Below are positions 5,095-13,272 of a stretch of 35,082 nucleotides of DNA, one piece after another; the first letter of the stretch is position 1, and the number at the start of each line of letters is the position of its first letter. The notes beneath the pieces were generated by a model. It saw only the letters and a program-made list of their open reading frames with translations. It was not told the DNA's origin and did no database searches. This DNA is from Acidimicrobiaceae bacterium (lineage in GTDB: Bacteria > Actinomycetota > Acidimicrobiia > Acidimicrobiales > RAAP-2): positions 1 to 35,082 of the forward strand of contig DAHUZM010000065.1 in NCBI GenBank assembly GCA_027306525.1. Direction: 5' to 3'. The position numbers were made by a program, and so were the translations under genes.

Positions 5095-7482
5095 ATGCTG
5101 ATCGCCGAGCGGCTGGCCGGCCGGCGCTTCTTCGTGACCGGGGGCACCGGGTTCCTCGGGACCGCCCTGATCGAGCGGATCCTGCGCAGCATCCCCGATT
5201 CCGAGGTCGTCGCACTCGTGCGTCCGGGACGCCGAAGCGACCCGGGCGAACGGATCGCACGAGACATCCTGCGCAACGACTGCTTCGCACGCCTGCGAAG
5301 CGAACTTGGCGAGGACTTCGAGCGGTCGGTCGCGTCCCGGCTTCACGCCGTCGCGGGGGACGTCTCGACCGACGGACTCGGCCTCGACGCGGCGGGCCGG
5401 GCATTGCTCGCGAGCTGCGATGTCGTGATCCACTCGGCGGCGACGGTCAGCTTCGACGCCCCCATCGACCATGCCGTCGAGGTGAACCTGCTCGGGCCGG
5501 CACGGGTCGCCGAGGCGGTGGCGCTCGCGCGCGCCGAGGGCGGTACGCCTTCGCACCTCATCTCGGTCTCGACCGCGTATGTGGCCGGTGCCCATCAGGG
5601 CGAGACCATCGAGCGACTCCTTTCAGAAGACCGGTTCAGCCTGAACGTGGACTGGGAGGCCGAGGTGCGAAGTGCCCGCCGCCTACGCGAGGACTTGGAG
5701 GATGCGTCGCGGCTCCCCGATCGCCTCCGCGAGTTTGCGAAGCGGGCGCACGATGAACAGGGTGCGTCGGGCACCCACCTCCTCGCCGCGCGCGCCGAGC
5801 GTCTCCGCGATGACTGGGTGCGCCGTCAGCTCATCGATGCAGGGTCCGCCAGGGCCCAGACGCTCGGATGGCCGGATGCATACGCCTTCACGAAGGCCCT
5901 CGGCGAGCGTGCACTCGTCGCCCGGCACGGCCCGGACAGCGCAGCGCCCGTGCCGATCAGCATCGTGCGCCCGTCGATCATCGAGTCGGCGCTGGCCGAG
6001 CCCCGGCCGGGTTGGATCCGCGGCTTTCGGATGGCCGAGCCGATCATCATCTCCTATGCACGCGGGCTGCTGCGCGAGTTCCCCGGCGTCCCCGAGGGCG
6101 TCATCGACGTCATCCCAGTGGACCTCGTCGTCGCCGCGATCGTCGCGGTGGCCGCCCGGGGCCCCAAGGGCCCCAAGGGCGCCGAGACGCCCGTCTATCA
6201 CGTCGCATCGGGCGTCCGAAACCCGCTTCTCTATGGCGACCTCGTCCAGTTGGTCCAGGAGTGGTTCGGGCGTCACCCCCTCTATGACGAGAAGGGCCAG
6301 CCAATCTCGGTCCCCGAGTGGTCGTTCCCCGGGCGCGGGCGCGTCCAACGTCAGCTGCGCCAGGCGACGCGACTCATGTCGAGCGCTGAACGAGGGCTCA
6401 AGTTCGTGCCGTTCCGCCATAGGCAGGCCGAGTGGGCGGCGAAGCTGGAGGACCGTCAGACCCTGGCCGAGCGGGCCCTCGGGTACGTCGAGCTCTACGG
6501 CGCCTACACAGAGACCGAGGCTCGGTACCGTATCGACCGGCTCCTCGAGCTCTGGGGGACGCTCGAGGATGCCGACCGGTCGGTGTTCTGCTTCGACCCG
6601 GCGGTCATTGACTGGCCCCATTACGTCTCCGAGGTGCACCTGCCCTCGGTCGTCGAGCGAGGCCGCGTGCGGACCTCCCCCACGAGGTCGGTCGGAACGG
6701 ACCGCGAGACCCGTCTTCGGCGCGCCGTGCTCTCGGCCGAACGCCACCTCGCAGTGTTCGACCTGGAGCACACCCTCATCGCCTCAACCGTCGTGGACTC
6801 CTATGCGTGGCTGGCCAGCCGGCATATGGGAGCCGACGCGCGCGTCGGGTTCGTCGCCGACCGCCTCGGCGCGGCGCCTCGGTGGCTCTCGCTCGACCGG
6901 CGCGACCGGGGTGACTTCCTTCGCTCCTTTTACCGCCGCTACGAGGGCGCGGCGGTGGAGGAGTTGGAACGGGACGCCTGGGACCTCTTCCACGAGTTTC
7001 TCCTGCCCCGGTCCTTCCCTGCCGGCATCGCACGGGTGCGCCACCATCGCCGGCTCGGGCATCGCACCCTGCTCATCACCGGCGCGCTCGACGTGGTCGT
7101 CGAGCCGCTCCGGCCGCTCTTCGACGACGTCGTCTGTGCCCGGATGACCCAACGCGAGGGCGTCTTCACCGGGCGCCTCGCCGAGCTCTCCCCCATCGGC
7201 GAGGCGAGGGCTCAGCTTCTCGACCGGTACGCCACCGAGCACGGGCTCTCGCTTGACGAGTCGATCGCTTACGCAGATTCGTCGAGCGACCTGGCCATGC
7301 TCGAGGCCGCCGGCTACCCGGTGGCCGTCAACCCCGACGCCCGGCTGGCCGCCATCGCACGAAGGCGAGGCTGGCTCGTCGAGCATTGGACCCGGGCGCA
7401 TGGCGGAACGAGCCGGCTGCTGCCGCTCGGGGGGCTCGAGGCGAGGTCGCTCGTCATCGACCGGCGCCGGGGGGACACGTGA
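5095..7482 (+). CDS. Fatty acyl-CoA reductase fused to HAD-IB phosphatase
   Basis: Two-domain protein of 795 aa. Residues 1 to about 400 are an extended SDR of the acyl-CoA reductase (NAD_binding_4) type: FFVTGGTGFLG (Rossmann loop, residues 15-22), SAATVSFDAPI, SVSTAYVAG and the YAFTK catalytic pair (Tyr263, Lys267). Such enzymes reduce acyl-CoA to aldehyde or alcohol. Residues about 550-770 are a HAD subfamily IB hydrolase: motif I is FDLEHT (Asp556), with Glu558 where Asp is usual; the LLITGALD segment and YADSSSD (726-732) follow. The phosphatase substrate is unknown. First gene of a four-gene operon; its stop overlaps the next start (GTGA). No clear ribosome site precedes the ATG, so a short or absent leader is possible. 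Confidence 0.85.
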   Translation: MLIAERLAGRRFFVTGGTGFLGTALIERILRSIPDSEVVALVRPGRRSDPGERIARDILRNDCFARLRSELGEDFERSVASRLHAVAGDVSTDGLGLDAAGRALLASCDVVIHSAATVSFDAPIDHAVEVNLLGPARVAEAVALARAEGGTPSHLISVSTAYVAGAHQGETIERLLSEDRFSLNVDWEAEVRSARRLREDLEDASRLPDRLREFAKRAHDEQGASGTHLLAARAERLRDDWVRRQLIDAGSARAQTLGWPDAYAFTKALGERALVARHGPDSAAPVPISIVRPSIIESALAEPRPGWIRGFRMAEPIIISYARGLLREFPGVPEGVIDVIPVDLVVAAIVAVAARGPKGPKGAETPVYHVASGVRNPLLYGDLVQLVQEWFGRHPLYDEKGQPISVPEWSFPGRGRVQRQLRQATRLMSSAERGLKFVPFRHRQAEWAAKLEDRQTLAERALGYVELYGAYTETEARYRIDRLLELWGTLEDADRSVFCFDPAVIDWPHYVSEVHLPSVVERGRVRTSPTRSVGTDRETRLRRAVLSAERHLAVFDLEHTLIASTVVDSYAWLASRHMGADARVGFVADRLGAAPRWLSLDRRDRGDFLRSFYRRYEGAAVEELERDAWDLFHEFLLPRSFPAGIARVRHHRRLGHRTLLITGALDVVVEPLRPLFDDVVCARMTQREGVFTGRLAELSPIGEARAQLLDRYATEHGLSLDESIAYADSSSDLAMLEAAGYPVAVNPDARLAAIARRRGWLVEHWTRAHGGTSRLLPLGGLEARSLVIDRRRGDT

Positions 7483-8732
7483 AGGCACTCGTCTTCGAGC
7501 GGAGCATGCCCCGGATGGCCGCGTCACGGCTCGCCTCCCAGCTCGGGTCCGGTCGCGGCACCAGGGTCGCGCCACTACGGCTCGTAGAGACCGATCCTCC
7601 GCCATGCCCGGGCGACGACTGGCACCTCGTGACGCCCTCGCTGTCTGGCATCTGCGGCTCGGACCTCGCCACGATCGACGGGCGCAGCTCGTGGTACTTC
7701 GAGCCCCTGGTCAGCTTCCCCTTCACGCCCGGACACGAGGTCGTCGGCGTCCTGGGCGCCGACGGGTCGGCGGCCGACGGCTCGGCCCTACGCGCCGGTG
7801 CGCGCGTGGTGATCCAACCGGTGCTCGGTTGTCGCGCCCGGCGCATCGACCCGCCGTGTCCGAGTTGCGCGACGGGTCGCACCGGTGACTGCGAGAACAC
7901 GGCCTTCGGCCACCTGTCGCCCGGCATCCAGACCGGGTTCTGTGCCGACACGGGGGGCGGCTGGTCCGCGGCGGGCCTGGTCGCGCACGAGAGCCAGCTG
8001 TACGCCGTTCCCGAGAAGCTGAGCGACGCCGACGCCGTGACGATCGAGCCCCTGGCGTGCGCACTCCATGGGGTCCTCGGTTCCCCGATCACCGAGGACG
8101 ACGTCGTTGCCGTCCTCGGCGCAGGCACCCTTGGTCTCGCGACCGTGGCCGCGATCACCCACCTCTCTGGGCGCGGCCTCATCGCTTCGCCCCGCGTCAC
8201 GCTCACCGGGGCCCGCTACGCCCATCAGCGTGCGCTTGCTCGCGAGTTCGGCGCGTCGGCCGCGCTCTCGCCCGAGCACCTGAGCGCGGCGGTGCGGCGC
8301 CACAGCCGCTCCATGGCCCTGCGGGGCCCGTCGGGAGCCCGGCTCACCGGTGGCGCAGACGTCGTGTTCGACTGCGTGGGGTCGTCCGAGTCGATCGAGG
8401 CGTCGCTCGAGATCGTGCGCCCCCGAGGCACGGTCGTCCTCATTGGCATGCCCGGTCGGGCGAACGTCGACCTCGCCCCGCTGTGGCACCGTGAGCTCCG
8501 CTTGGCCGGCGCGTATGCCTATGGCACCGAGTCGGTGCGCGGCACCGATCGCCCGACCTTCGAGCTTGCAATCGAGGCGGTGGCCGCGATGGGCACCGGT
8601 CGGCTCGTGTCGGCCACCTATCCCCTCGAGCGCTTCGAGGAGGCCGTCGCACACGCGGGCGCGGCCGGGCGCCGTGGGTCCGTCAAGATCGCCTTCGACC
8701 TGCGGGCGACGCACCGAGGAGGACGCCGATGA
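7479..8732 (+). CDS. Zinc-dependent alcohol dehydrogenase (MDR)
   Basis: Medium-chain dehydrogenase of 417 aa. Catalytic zinc site: CGSDLATIDG (Cys59) and GHEVVG (His86, Glu87). The structural-zinc lobe keeps four cysteines (GCRARR, PPCPSC, GDCENT). The nucleotide loop is VAVLGAGTLGLATVA. GTG 7479 is the start because it overlaps the reductase stop; the frame is open earlier but that is reductase-coding sequence. Expected reaction: NAD(P)-linked alcohol-aldehyde interconversion, perhaps on the reductase product or on a polyol or hydroxyacid partner of the next gene. The substrate is not readable. Confidence 0.85.
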   Translation: MKALVFERSMPRMAASRLASQLGSGRGTRVAPLRLVETDPPPCPGDDWHLVTPSLSGICGSDLATIDGRSSWYFEPLVSFPFTPGHEVVGVLGADGSAADGSALRAGARVVIQPVLGCRARRIDPPCPSCATGRTGDCENTAFGHLSPGIQTGFCADTGGGWSAAGLVAHESQLYAVPEKLSDADAVTIEPLACALHGVLGSPITEDDVVAVLGAGTLGLATVAAITHLSGRGLIASPRVTLTGARYAHQRALAREFGASAALSPEHLSAAVRRHSRSMALRGPSGARLTGGADVVFDCVGSSESIEASLEIVRPRGTVVLIGMPGRANVDLAPLWHRELRLAGAYAYGTESVRGTDRPTFELAIEAVAAMGTGRLVSATYPLERFEEAVAHAGAAGRRGSVKIAFDLRATHRGGRR

Positions 8733-10318
8733 GCCCGCGACCGGGTTTCGTGCTCGAGGTGGACGGCTCGACGCCGCCCACGCTGTTCTGGGACGGCGAG
8801 GGGTTCACGCTCGAGCGGCTGCCCGAGGGCAGCCGCATCATCTACGCGCCGGAGCCGCTCGACGCCCTGAAGGACCCGGTCGGGGCCATCCGCCATGCCC
8901 TCGCGCACCCGATCGGCGATTCCGAACCGCTCGCTGCCCTGCTGCGGCCGGGCATGCGGCTCACCATCTGCTTCGACGACGTCTCGCTCCCGCTGCCCCC
9001 GATGGAGCGACCCGACGTGCGCCAGATGGTGATCGAAGAGGTGCTCGACCTCGCAGCGGCGGCCGGTGTCGACGACGTCGTCCTCGTGGCGGCGCTTGCG
9101 CTGCACCGGCGGATGACCGAGGCCGAGCTGCGCCACGCTCTGGGCGACCGCATCTACGAAGCATTCGCCCCCCATGGGCTCCTCACCCAGCACGACGCCG
9201 AGGACCCCGAGAACCTGGTCCATCTCGGGCGCACGGCCGAGGGCGAGGACGTCGAGATCAATCGCAGAGCGGCCGAGAGTGACCTCATCGTCTACGTGAA
9301 CATCAGCCTGGTGGCGATGGACGGAGGGCACAAGAGCGTGGCAACCGGGCTCGCCAGCTACCGCAGCCTCCGGCACCACCACAACCCCCATACGATGCGC
9401 CACTCCCGCTCGTTCATGCACGCGCCCTCCTCGGAGTTGCATTCCTCCAACTGGCGGATGGGCCGGCTCATCAAGGAGAGCGGGGTCAAGGTCTTCCAGA
9501 TCGAGACCACGCTCAACACCGACACGTTCCCATCACAGTTCGCATTTCTCCAGCGCCGCGAGTGGGAGTGGACCCTCAAGGACCGCGTGACCTACGCCGC
9601 CACCGCCAAGGCACTGGACACGGTGCCGGCGAAGCTCTCCCGGCAGGTCTTCCACTCGATCCGAGCGCCGCATGCGATGACCTCTGTGCAGGCTGGCGAG
9701 GTGGAAGCGACCCACGAGCTCGCGCTCGCGAGCGTCTGGCGCCAGCAAGGGGTCGTCGTCGAGGGCCAGAGCGACATCTTGACGATGGGTCTCCCCTACA
9801 TCTGTCCCTACAACGTCAATTCGATCATGAACCCGATCCTCGTCGCGTGCCTCGGACTCGGGTACTTCTTCAACATGTACCGGGGCAAGCCCCTCGTGCG
9901 GCCCGGTGGGGTCCTCATCATGCAGCACCCGACCCGGCCCGACTTCAATCCCGCCTACCACCCGAGCTACATCGACTTCTACGAGCAGGTGCTGAGCGAG
10001 ACGACCGACCCCAACGAGATGCACAAGCTCTTCGAGGAGTCCTTCGCCACCGACCCCTGGTATGTGCACCTCTACCGCACGGGCCACGCGTACCACGGGG
10101 TTCACCCCTTCTACATGTGGTACTGGTGCGCGCACGCGCTCGAGCACCTGGGCCGGGTGATCGTCCTCGGCGGTGACCCCGGGGCCGTCCGGCGAATGGG
10201 CTTCTCGCCCGCCTCGACCATGGCCGATGCCCTCGAGATGGCCAAGGACGTCGTCGGGCCGTCGCCGAGCCTCACCCATCTGCACACGCCGCCCATCTTG
10301 ATGGCCGACGTCCAGTGA
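8729..10318 (+). CDS. Divergent LarA-family (DUF2088) protein
   Basis: Protein of 529 aa related to lactate racemase LarA, whose members isomerise 2-hydroxyacids with a nickel-pincer nucleotide. Family marks: FDDVSLPLPPMERPD, the loop ALALHRRMTEAEL (equivalent of LarA His108), and GGHKSVATG, whose Lys aligns with the cofactor-tethering Lys. The C-terminal part has RPGGVLIM and ends with the family-like GFSPASTMADALE. The usual EPH segment before the Lys reads NISLVAMDGG and is shorter, so one nickel-ligand His appears missing. It is also longer than typical LarA (about 425 aa). No larB, larC or larE is in the window. ATGA overlap with the dehydrogenase. Confidence 0.75.
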   Translation: MSPRPGFVLEVDGSTPPTLFWDGEGFTLERLPEGSRIIYAPEPLDALKDPVGAIRHALAHPIGDSEPLAALLRPGMRLTICFDDVSLPLPPMERPDVRQMVIEEVLDLAAAAGVDDVVLVAALALHRRMTEAELRHALGDRIYEAFAPHGLLTQHDAEDPENLVHLGRTAEGEDVEINRRAAESDLIVYVNISLVAMDGGHKSVATGLASYRSLRHHHNPHTMRHSRSFMHAPSSELHSSNWRMGRLIKESGVKVFQIETTLNTDTFPSQFAFLQRREWEWTLKDRVTYAATAKALDTVPAKLSRQVFHSIRAPHAMTSVQAGEVEATHELALASVWRQQGVVVEGQSDILTMGLPYICPYNVNSIMNPILVACLGLGYFFNMYRGKPLVRPGGVLIMQHPTRPDFNPAYHPSYIDFYEQVLSETTDPNEMHKLFEESFATDPWYVHLYRTGHAYHGVHPFYMWYWCAHALEHLGRVIVLGGDPGAVRRMGFSPASTMADALEMAKDVVGPSPSLTHLHTPPILMADVQ

Positions 10319-11301
10319 AGACGCCGAACCCCCTCGGGGCCATCGGCCGGGCGCGCTTCCCGCTCGGCGCGCCGGACTGGCCGAGCGGGGTGGACCGCCC
10401 GCCGCCGGAGCGCAAGGTCGGCCTCGACTACGACCACGAGTGGTCGCGCCGGTACCCGGCCCGCCTGTTGCGGGCCGTCATGCTCGACAACGTCACGCGC
10501 CCCCTGGCGCAGTTCGTCGCCCCGCGGACCGTCCGGGGTGACGAGTACCTCCGGCTGCTCGAGGCGCCGGTGATCTTCGCGGCCAATCACGCCAGCCATC
10601 TCGACACGCCACTCCTCTTGACCACCCTGCCAGCACGCTTTCGACACCGGACCGTCGTCGGCGCGGCGGCCGACTATTTCTTCGACCGGCGTTGGAAGGC
10701 CGCATTGTGGTCGCTCAGCCTCGCCGCCATCCCGATCGAGCGGGCGCGGGTCAACCGGCGCTCGGCCGAGATCGCAACCGATCTTCTCCGCGAAGGCTGG
10801 AACCTCGTGATCTTCCCCGAGGGCGGCCGCTCCCCCGATGGGTGGGCACAGGAGTTCCGGGGCGGGGCCGCCTACCTGTCCGTGCGGACCGGCGCACCGG
10901 TCGTCCCCGTGTACATCCATGGGACGAGACGGATCCTCCCCAAGCGCGACGAGGCCCACCCCGGGGGCTCGGGGACCGAGAACAGGGGCCGTCCGCTGCG
11001 AAGGGCCCCCGTCACGGTGGTGTTCGGGGCCCCGCTCGGTGCCGCAGACGGCGAGGACGCGCGGCGCTTCGGGGCTCGGATCGAGCGTGCCGTCGAGGTC
11101 CTGGCCCGGGAGGTCGCGACCGACTGGTGGGCCGCGCGCCGCTCGCCGCAGGACGCGCCCGGCGCCCTGCGCGGACCCGACGCCGTCGCCTGGCGGCGTG
11201 CGTGGGCTCTCGGCCCCCCGGCCGAGCTCGAGCGAGCGAACGCCTGGCCCGATGTCCGGCTCGCACGGGTGACCGCCCGGCGCCGGGCGCGCCGGGGATA
11301 G
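10315..11301 (+). CDS. PlsC-type glycerolipid acyltransferase
   Basis: Acyltransferase of 328 aa of the 1-acylglycerol-3-phosphate acyltransferase superfamily. Block I is NHASHLD (Asn91-His92 to Asp97), block III is the IPIERARV region and block II is VIFPEGGRSPDG (167-170). The C-terminal 80 residues are Arg/Ala-rich and less conserved. The enzyme would move an acyl chain from acyl-CoA or acyl-ACP to a glycerol-type or other alcohol acceptor at the membrane. The start overlaps the LarA-like stop (GTGA), so all four genes are translationally linked. It ends four bases from the convergent gatD stop. Confidence 0.88.
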   Translation: MKTPNPLGAIGRARFPLGAPDWPSGVDRPPPERKVGLDYDHEWSRRYPARLLRAVMLDNVTRPLAQFVAPRTVRGDEYLRLLEAPVIFAANHASHLDTPLLLTTLPARFRHRTVVGAAADYFFDRRWKAALWSLSLAAIPIERARVNRRSAEIATDLLREGWNLVIFPEGGRSPDGWAQEFRGGAAYLSVRTGAPVVPVYIHGTRRILPKRDEAHPGGSGTENRGRPLRRAPVTVVFGAPLGAADGEDARRFGARIERAVEVLAREVATDWWAARRSPQDAPGALRGPDAVAWRRAWALGPPAELERANAWPDVRLARVTARRRARRG

Positions 11302-11305
11302 GAAA

Positions 11306-12028
11306 TCAGCCCCGCCGGCGCCCCCGACGACCGAGCGACGCCTCGAGGCGCTCGCGGTGCAGATCGAGCTCCCGGTGATCGTCGAGCGGGGCCAGCGCCC
11401 TCCCGGTTGCCCACGACAAGAGCAGGTCGGCGAGGGCCGGGTTGCGGGCCAGCACCGGGCCGTGGAGATAGGTCCCGACGACCCGTCCGCTGCACGCGCC
11501 GTCGGTCCCGTCCCCGTTGCCGATCCCGATGCACACCCGCCCGAGCGGCGAAGCGCTCGGACCGAGCGTCGTGAGCCCGCCGTGGTTCTCGAACCCGGTC
11601 AGCATCCCCACGCCCTCGAGCTCGCTCTCCACGACGATCTCACCGACCGGTCGACGCCCCTGGCTCTTCTCCGTGATGGCATCAAGGAGGCCGAGACCGT
11701 CGACCGGTGCGCCGTCGGCTGCAGGAAACCGGGCGCCCACGATCTGATAACCGGCACACACTGCGAGCACCACTGCGCCGTTGGCGACGGCCTCGGCGAG
11801 CGTCCCCGCCTCGCCGAGGCGCTCGGTCGCGAGCACCTGGGGACCGTCCTCGCCTCCGCCAAGGGTGTAGAGGTCGACAGCCGGCAGCGCGGCGTCGCTC
11901 GTCGCCTGAATGAGCTCGACGGCGATGCCCCGACGCTCCGCCCGCCTGAAGAGGACGAGGCCGTTGCCTCCGTCCCCGTAGGTGCCGAGGAGGTCCGGGT
12001 AGACGACGGCGATCCGCAGCACGGTCAT
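11306..12028 (-). CDS. gatD: Lipid II isoglutaminyl synthase, glutaminase subunit GatD
   Basis: Class I glutamine amidotransferase of the CobB/CobQ type, 240 aa. Nucleophile Cys91 (LAVCAGYQIVG) and catalytic His189 (GTYLHGPVL) are present, as is YPDLLGTYGDGGN at the N-terminus. With MurT it amidates the D-Glu alpha-carboxyl of the lipid II stem peptide, giving D-isoglutamine. The ATG at 12028 overlaps the murT stop (ATGA); the longer open frame upstream is murT in another frame. The pairing with MurT makes the assignment firm. Confidence 0.93.
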   Translation of the reverse strand: MTVLRIAVVYPDLLGTYGDGGNGLVLFRRAERRGIAVELIQATSDAALPAVDLYTLGGGEDGPQVLATERLGEAGTLAEAVANGAVVLAVCAGYQIVGARFPAADGAPVDGLGLLDAITEKSQGRRPVGEIVVESELEGVGMLTGFENHGGLTTLGPSASPLGRVCIGIGNGDGTDGACSGRVVGTYLHGPVLARNPALADLLLSWATGRALAPLDDHRELDLHRERLEASLGRRGRRRG

Positions 12029-13272
12029 GCGAGCGGGCTCTTGGCCAACAGGTCGTGGAAGGCGGTGTAGTTCCCGATGAACTCGACCGACACCCCGGGC
12101 TGCGCAGACCTCGAGGCTGCGAGAACCGCCTCGAGAGGATCCTTGACCCGGCGGTGCTCGAGCCCTGCATAGTGCAGCCGCACCGAGAGATCCGCGCTGC
12201 GCTCCCCGCTGGCCACGATCGGACGCGACCCGAGGCGCTCGAAGGGGACGTCCCACAGCCACGACGGGTCGCGGCCGTCCGCGACGCGCGCGTTGATCGC
12301 GATCACGATCGGGCCCGTGTCACCGGCGACGAGCTCGAGCAGCTCGTCCCATCCCGCGGGATTCTTGGCGAGCAAGAGGCGAGTCGGGACGCCGCGCACC
12401 GAGTGCACGGAGAAGCGTCCTGCGACACCCTCGACCTTGCCCATCGCCTCGAGTGCCCGGTCGGCCGGGACGCCCAGGACCTCGGCGGCGGCGGCGGCCA
12501 TGACAGCGTTGCGTCGGTTGAACCCGCCGGGGATCGCGAGGTGGATCGTGAACCGTCGGCCGTCTGCGAACATCGCGGTCGTCTCCTCGCCGCGTTCTTC
12601 GAGCGCGACGTCGGGCACGGGCCGGGCGAACCCGCACGAACACGACCAGGTCCCCTGGGCGAAGCGGATCCGCCCGCCGCACGCCGGGCAGCCGCCGGCA
12701 TCGGCGCGCCAGTGAACGCCCGCGGCGACCCAGAGCACCGAAGGGGCCGATCGGGCGCCGAAGACCACGAGCGGGTCGTCTGCGTTTGCGACGACCGTGC
12801 ACGTCGAACCGGCCAGTGCGTCGCGCCAGCGCTTGGCGACCATGCGCACCTCGTTGCTCCGATCCAACTGATCGCGCGACAAGTTGAGCAACAGCGCGAG
12901 CCTCGGCGAGAGCTCCCGCAGCGTGGCTGGCAGATAGCCCTCGTCGGTCTCGAGCACGGCCGGGGCCTCTCGCGGCCCGGACGCCAGCGCCGAGAAGTGC
13001 CCGGCGGGCATGTTCGAGCCGGTCGCGTTGGTCACCACGGATGCGCCGCTCGTCTCGAGTGCGGCGGCCAAGAGCCGGGTGGTCGTCGTCTTGCCGTTGG
13101 TGCCCGAGACGACGGCGACCGTGCGCCCGCGCCCGAGGTCGGCCAGGGCCCCCGGCGCGATGGCGAGGCCGACACGGCCACCGGCGACGGTGCCACTTCC
13201 GGTGCCGATGTGCCGTGAGAGCTGATTGACGGCCGCCGTCGCTTCGACGGCGAGCCGTGTCCGCAGCCTCAT
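12025..13272 (-). CDS. murT: Lipid II isoglutaminyl synthase, Mur-ligase subunit MurT
   Basis: ATP-dependent amide ligase subunit of 415 aa. The P-loop is VSGTNGKTTTTRLL. The central domain holds the MurT-specific Cys4 zinc ribbon (CPACGG, then WSCSCGF), and the C-terminal domain is the MurT type (RLLLAKNPAGWDELL onward). It activates the stem-peptide Glu and uses ammonia from GatD. The ATG at 13272 overlaps the stop of the HAD-PlsC gene, and the stop overlaps gatD. Mycobacteria and other Gram-positives need this pair for efficient cross-linking; here it shows an amidated peptidoglycan. Confidence 0.93.
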   Translation of the reverse strand: MRLRTRLAVEATAAVNQLSRHIGTGSGTVAGGRVGLAIAPGALADLGRGRTVAVVSGTNGKTTTTRLLAAALETSGASVVTNATGSNMPAGHFSALASGPREAPAVLETDEGYLPATLRELSPRLALLLNLSRDQLDRSNEVRMVAKRWRDALAGSTCTVVANADDPLVVFGARSAPSVLWVAAGVHWRADAGGCPACGGRIRFAQGTWSCSCGFARPVPDVALEERGEETTAMFADGRRFTIHLAIPGGFNRRNAVMAAAAAEVLGVPADRALEAMGKVEGVAGRFSVHSVRGVPTRLLLAKNPAGWDELLELVAGDTGPIVIAINARVADGRDPSWLWDVPFERLGSRPIVASGERSADLSVRLHYAGLEHRRVKDPLEAVLAASRSAQPGVSVEFIGNYTAFHDLLAKSPLA

